Shown here in pieces: positions 61,610 to 64,000 of a DNA stretch of 64,000 nucleotides. Position numbers and translations under genes: made by a program. The notes under the pieces were generated by a model. That model was not told where the DNA came from. It searched no databases and saw nothing but the letters and a program-made list of their open reading frames with translations. Origin of the DNA: Micromonospora coriariae (GTDB taxonomy: Bacteria; Actinomycetota; Actinomycetes; Mycobacteriales; Micromonosporaceae); the NCBI RefSeq assembly GCF_900091455.1, contig NZ_LT607412.1:4278001-4342000 (forward strand), read 5' to 3'. Numbering within the stretch: position 1 is the first letter of the stretch; each line of letters begins with the position of its first letter.

Positions 61610-62860
61610 TCACGTGCGCCGGTGGTACTGGTTGCGGCGGGGGAGTTGGTCGGGGTCGAGCCAGGCCGGTGGGACGAACTCCGGGTGGCCGTCGCCGCCG
61701 AGGCGGACGGTCCAGTCGCCGTGGTGGATGTGTCGGTGGTGGTGTGCGCAGAGCAGCACGGCGTTGGCCAGGCTGGTGCTGCCGCCGTCGGCCCAGTGCT
61801 GGATGTGGTGGGCGTCGCACCAGCGGGGTGGGCGGTCGCAGCCGGGGAAGGCGCAGCCGCGGTCGCGTAGGACCAGGGCGCGTCGCAGCGGCCCGGTGAC
61901 GAGCCGGCGTTGCCGGCCCACGTCGAGCGGTTGACCGGCGCCGCCGAGGACGGCGGGCAGGATGCCCGCGTCGCAGGCGAGCCGGCGGACCGTCTCCGGG
62001 GTGAGCCGGAGGCCGGTGTCCAGGGTGCCGACGTTGAGCTGCCGAGCCAACGGGTCGAAGCTGGTCGTGACGACGATCTGGGCGGGCTCGCCGCCGTGTT
62101 CGGGGAGGTCACCGATGCGCAGGGTGAGCCGGCAGAGATCGGCGAGCGCGTCATGGCGGCGTTGTCCGGGGGTACGCGGGTCGTCCGGGCCCGGCGGCGC
62201 GGTCAGCGGGTCGATCGCGGCGCGCAGCAGGGCGGCGGTCTCGGCGTCGAGGCTGCCGGTGAGCCGGAGACGGCCGTCGTGCAGCTCGGACAGGGTGACG
62301 TGGCGGTCTCGGGCGGATCGGTGGGCCTCGGCTTCCAGGGCGGCCCGGCCGGCGGCTTCCGCGACCTCCGGGGCGACGTGGTCGAGGATCCGTGTGCCCA
62401 GCTTGCGCAGGAGGGTCGGATCGAACTGACCGGCCCACTCGACGAGCACGCCGACGGCCTTGTCGGCGGCCTCGGCACCAGCGGTGGCGTGCACCGTGCC
62501 GACCGTGTCGCCGATGACCCGGGCCTGCTCCAGGCTGATGGCCCCATCGGCCAGCGCGCGGCGCACTCCCTGGGCGCCGGCGTCCAGCGTGGCGGCCAGG
62601 TCGACCAGCCGCCGGGCGGTGGGAACGGTGAGCCGCAGCCGGTCACGTAACCAGACCGCCGTCGAGGACGCGCCCTGCGCGCCGGCCGTGCCTCGGCCGT
62701 CCAGCTCCCGCACCAGGACCAGTTTCACGGCTGCCAGGCGCTGCTCGAGCCGGTGCGCGGCGTCGAGCGCCGCGATGAGGTCATGCTCCGCAAGGGCCCA
62801 GCTGGCCACGTCGAGGCACGCCGCCACCGCGTCCTCCGCCTGCGCCAACTCCTTGACCAC
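61610..62860 (-). CDS. HNH endonuclease / DUF222 (13E12-repeat type) protein
   Basis: A 416-aa protein with the DUF222 helical region (about 1-290) and a C-terminal HNH nuclease motif: CAFPGCDRPPRWCDAHHIQH, then WADGGSTSLANAVLLCAHHH. The Cys pair and His cluster bind the metal. The family (mycobacterial 13E12 repeat) is multicopy and its role is unknown. GTG or ATG at 62860; ATG codon is used. Confidence 0.92.
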   Translation of the reverse strand: MVKELAQAEDAVAACLDVASWALAEHDLIAALDAAHRLEQRLAAVKLVLVRELDGRGTAGAQGASSTAVWLRDRLRLTVPTARRLVDLAATLDAGAQGVRRALADGAISLEQARVIGDTVGTVHATAGAEAADKAVGVLVEWAGQFDPTLLRKLGTRILDHVAPEVAEAAGRAALEAEAHRSARDRHVTLSELHDGRLRLTGSLDAETAALLRAAIDPLTAPPGPDDPRTPGQRRHDALADLCRLTLRIGDLPEHGGEPAQIVVTTSFDPLARQLNVGTLDTGLRLTPETVRRLACDAGILPAVLGGAGQPLDVGRQRRLVTGPLRRALVLRDRGCAFPGCDRPPRWCDAHHIQHWADGGSTSLANAVLLCAHHHRHIHHGDWTVRLGGDGHPEFVPPAWLDPDQLPRRNQYHRRT

Positions 62861-63031
62861 GACCCGAGACTAGAACAGGTGTACGACAGCTTCAGTCACC
62901 ATGATCGATTGACTGCCGCTGCCGCTGCCGCTGCCGCGCACCGGGGACAGCGAGGCAGGCACCGCGACCCGCGGCGGGGCCGGCCGGCGAGCGGAAACGC
63001 CGGCGCCGGCCGGCCCGTGCCGTGGACCGTC
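62861..63031. other. Intergenic with hexanucleotide repeat
   Basis: Holds four copies of CTGCCG around 62914-62937; no gene seen. Confidence 0.5.
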
Positions 63032-63877
63032 CTAGAAGGTGTGCTCGGCGGCCGGGAACTCGCCGCCGCGGACCTCGTCGGCGAAACGGCGGGTGGCGTC
63101 GGTGAGGGCGCCGGCCACGTCCGCGTACCGCTTCACGAAGCGTGGTGCCTTGCCGGTACGCAGGCCGGCCATGTCCTGCCAGACCAGCACCTGCGCGTCG
63201 GTGGCCGGGCCCGCCCCGATGCCGACAGTGGGGATCGGCAGTTCGTGGGTGACCTGCTTGGCCACCTCACCCGGCACCATCTCCAGCACCACCGCGAACG
63301 CGCCCGCCTCGGCCACCGCCCGCGCGTCGGCCAGCACCTCGTCGGCCGCGTCGCCCCGGCCCTGCACCCGGTAACCGCCCAGGGTGTGCTCGCTCTGCGG
63401 GGTGAAGCCGATGTGCGCCATCACCGGGATACCCGCGCCGACGATCGCGGCGATCTGCGCGGCGCAGCGGCGGCCACCCTCCAGCTTCACCGCGTGGCAG
63501 CCACCCTCCTTCATGAACCGGACGGCGGTGCGCAGGGCCTGGGTCGGGCCCTCCTCGTACGAGCCGAACGGCAGGTCGCCGACGATGAGTGCCTGCCGGG
63601 TCGCCCGTACCACGGCCCGCACCAGCGGGAGCAGTTCATCGGCGGTGACCGGCAGGGTGGTCTCGTAGCCGAACACGTTGTTCGCGGCCGAGTCGCCGAC
63701 CAGCAGCACCGGAACTCCGGCCTGGTCGAAGATCGCCGCCGTGTACTGGTCGTACGAGGTGAGCATCGGCCACCGTTCGCCGCGCTCCTTGGCGGCGATC
63801 AGGTCGCGGGTACGGACCCGTCGCGTGGCCGGCCCGCCGTACAGGGCGGTCACCTCGTTCGGAGTGGACTCCACCAT
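63032..63877 (-). CDS. panB: 3-methyl-2-oxobutanoate hydroxymethyltransferase
   Basis: A 281-aa enzyme that adds a hydroxymethyl group from methylene-tetrahydrofolate to 2-oxoisovalerate, the first step to pantothenate. Motifs: [37 protein letters not shown] with the Mg ligand Asp, VKLEGG, and [23 protein letters not shown] 63877 has GAAGGGAGA upstream. The rest of the pantothenate pathway is not in the window. Identification firm. Confidence 0.96.
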   Translation of the reverse strand: MVESTPNEVTALYGGPATRRVRTRDLIAAKERGERWPMLTSYDQYTAAIFDQAGVPVLLVGDSAANNVFGYETTLPVTADELLPLVRAVVRATRQALIVGDLPFGSYEEGPTQALRTAVRFMKEGGCHAVKLEGGRRCAAQIAAIVGAGIPVMAHIGFTPQSEHTLGGYRVQGRGDAADEVLADARAVAEAGAFAVVLEMVPGEVAKQVTHELPIPTVGIGAGPATDAQVLVWQDMAGLRTGKAPRFVKRYADVAGALTDATRRFADEVRGGEFPAAEHTF

Positions 63878-64000
63878 CACTGTCTCCCTTCCTCGAGGCC
63901 GCCTGCGCGGTCCCCGGGTTCCACAGCGATCGTCGCACCGCGAAAGGGGATGACGGCAGAGCGCAGTGCGAGATGTCACTCCACCGCACCCGGGCGACTC

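Noticed and set aside
62914..62937. CRISPR-like repeat
   Set aside because: Just four CTGCCG units without spacers; no CRISPR array or cas gene in the window.

Overview
The window is very GC-rich actinobacterial DNA. Dense, often overlapping genes, GTG/TTG starts, G-rich Shine-Dalgarno sites, F420 enzymology and Tat-exported DUF1501/DUF1800 proteins fit a filamentous actinomycete. The gene order and family make-up resemble Micromonosporaceae, probably Micromonospora; this assignment is by recognition, not by a search. Most of the window is ordinary chromosome, interrupted by two decayed integrative elements whose attachment-site duplications can be read directly.

Layout. 0-9.6 kb: a GH1 beta-glucosidase cut by the left edge, an SRPBCC protein, homodimeric pyruvate dehydrogenase E1 (aceE), a YjbQ-type protein, a long hairpin in strand-asymmetric DNA, a MarR regulator, a fused alpha-beta 2-oxoacid dehydrogenase E1, a DUF3052 protein, a one-Cys peroxiredoxin and tRNA-Val(UAC). 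9.6-15.04 kb: a roughly 5.4-kb island bounded by the tRNA-Val 3' end and a 46-nt copy of it at 14993-15038. It holds a truncated tyrosine integrase, an IS481-type transposase tail fused to a HEAT-like ORF, an APH-type kinase, a lipoprotein and a small HTH protein. 15.1-28.9 kb: methyltransferase, SigE-family sigma factor with a membrane partner, SDR, HAD hydrolase, Pr6Pr membrane protein, DUF2156 protein, GT4 glycosyltransferase, pyruvyl transferase, then an SNF2 helicase/SWIM-protein pair. 29.3-35.6 kb: a tight operon DUF1800 - DUF1501 - ferric-reductase-like flavocytochrome - FMN-binding protein - ApbE, which looks like an extracytoplasmic flavin electron-transfer system. 35.8-41.5 kb: prim-pol protein, XRE regulator, flavoprotein, then Nif3-like / zinc-ribbon / RNase HI-phosphatase. 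41.6-46.2 kb: DUF3311 plus sodium:solute symporter behind a CRP-like site, divergent MarR/MFS genes with a twin operator, and a TauE/SafE exporter.

46.3-50.0 kb: RNase P RNA (rnpB) has served as the attachment site of a second element. 44 bp of its 3' end is repeated perfectly 3.2 kb downstream, and between the copies lie two unknown genes, a 30-bp inverted repeat, an excisionase and an integrase broken by two frameshifts. 50.4-64 kb: secreted fascin-like protein, epoxide hydrolase plus redoxin, GNAT, GrpB, AraC/GyrI, PadR plus membrane partner, NUDIX, a histone-H1-like Lys/Ala protein, an RNB ribonuclease, F420-dependent NADP reductase, an HNH/DUF222 protein and panB.

The observations most worth pursuing are rnpB used as an integration site with restored 3' end and separate terminator hairpins, the Tat/flavin operon, and the strand-asymmetric hairpin at 5.2-5.4 kb. 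No CRISPR array, rRNA operon or large biosynthetic cluster was seen.
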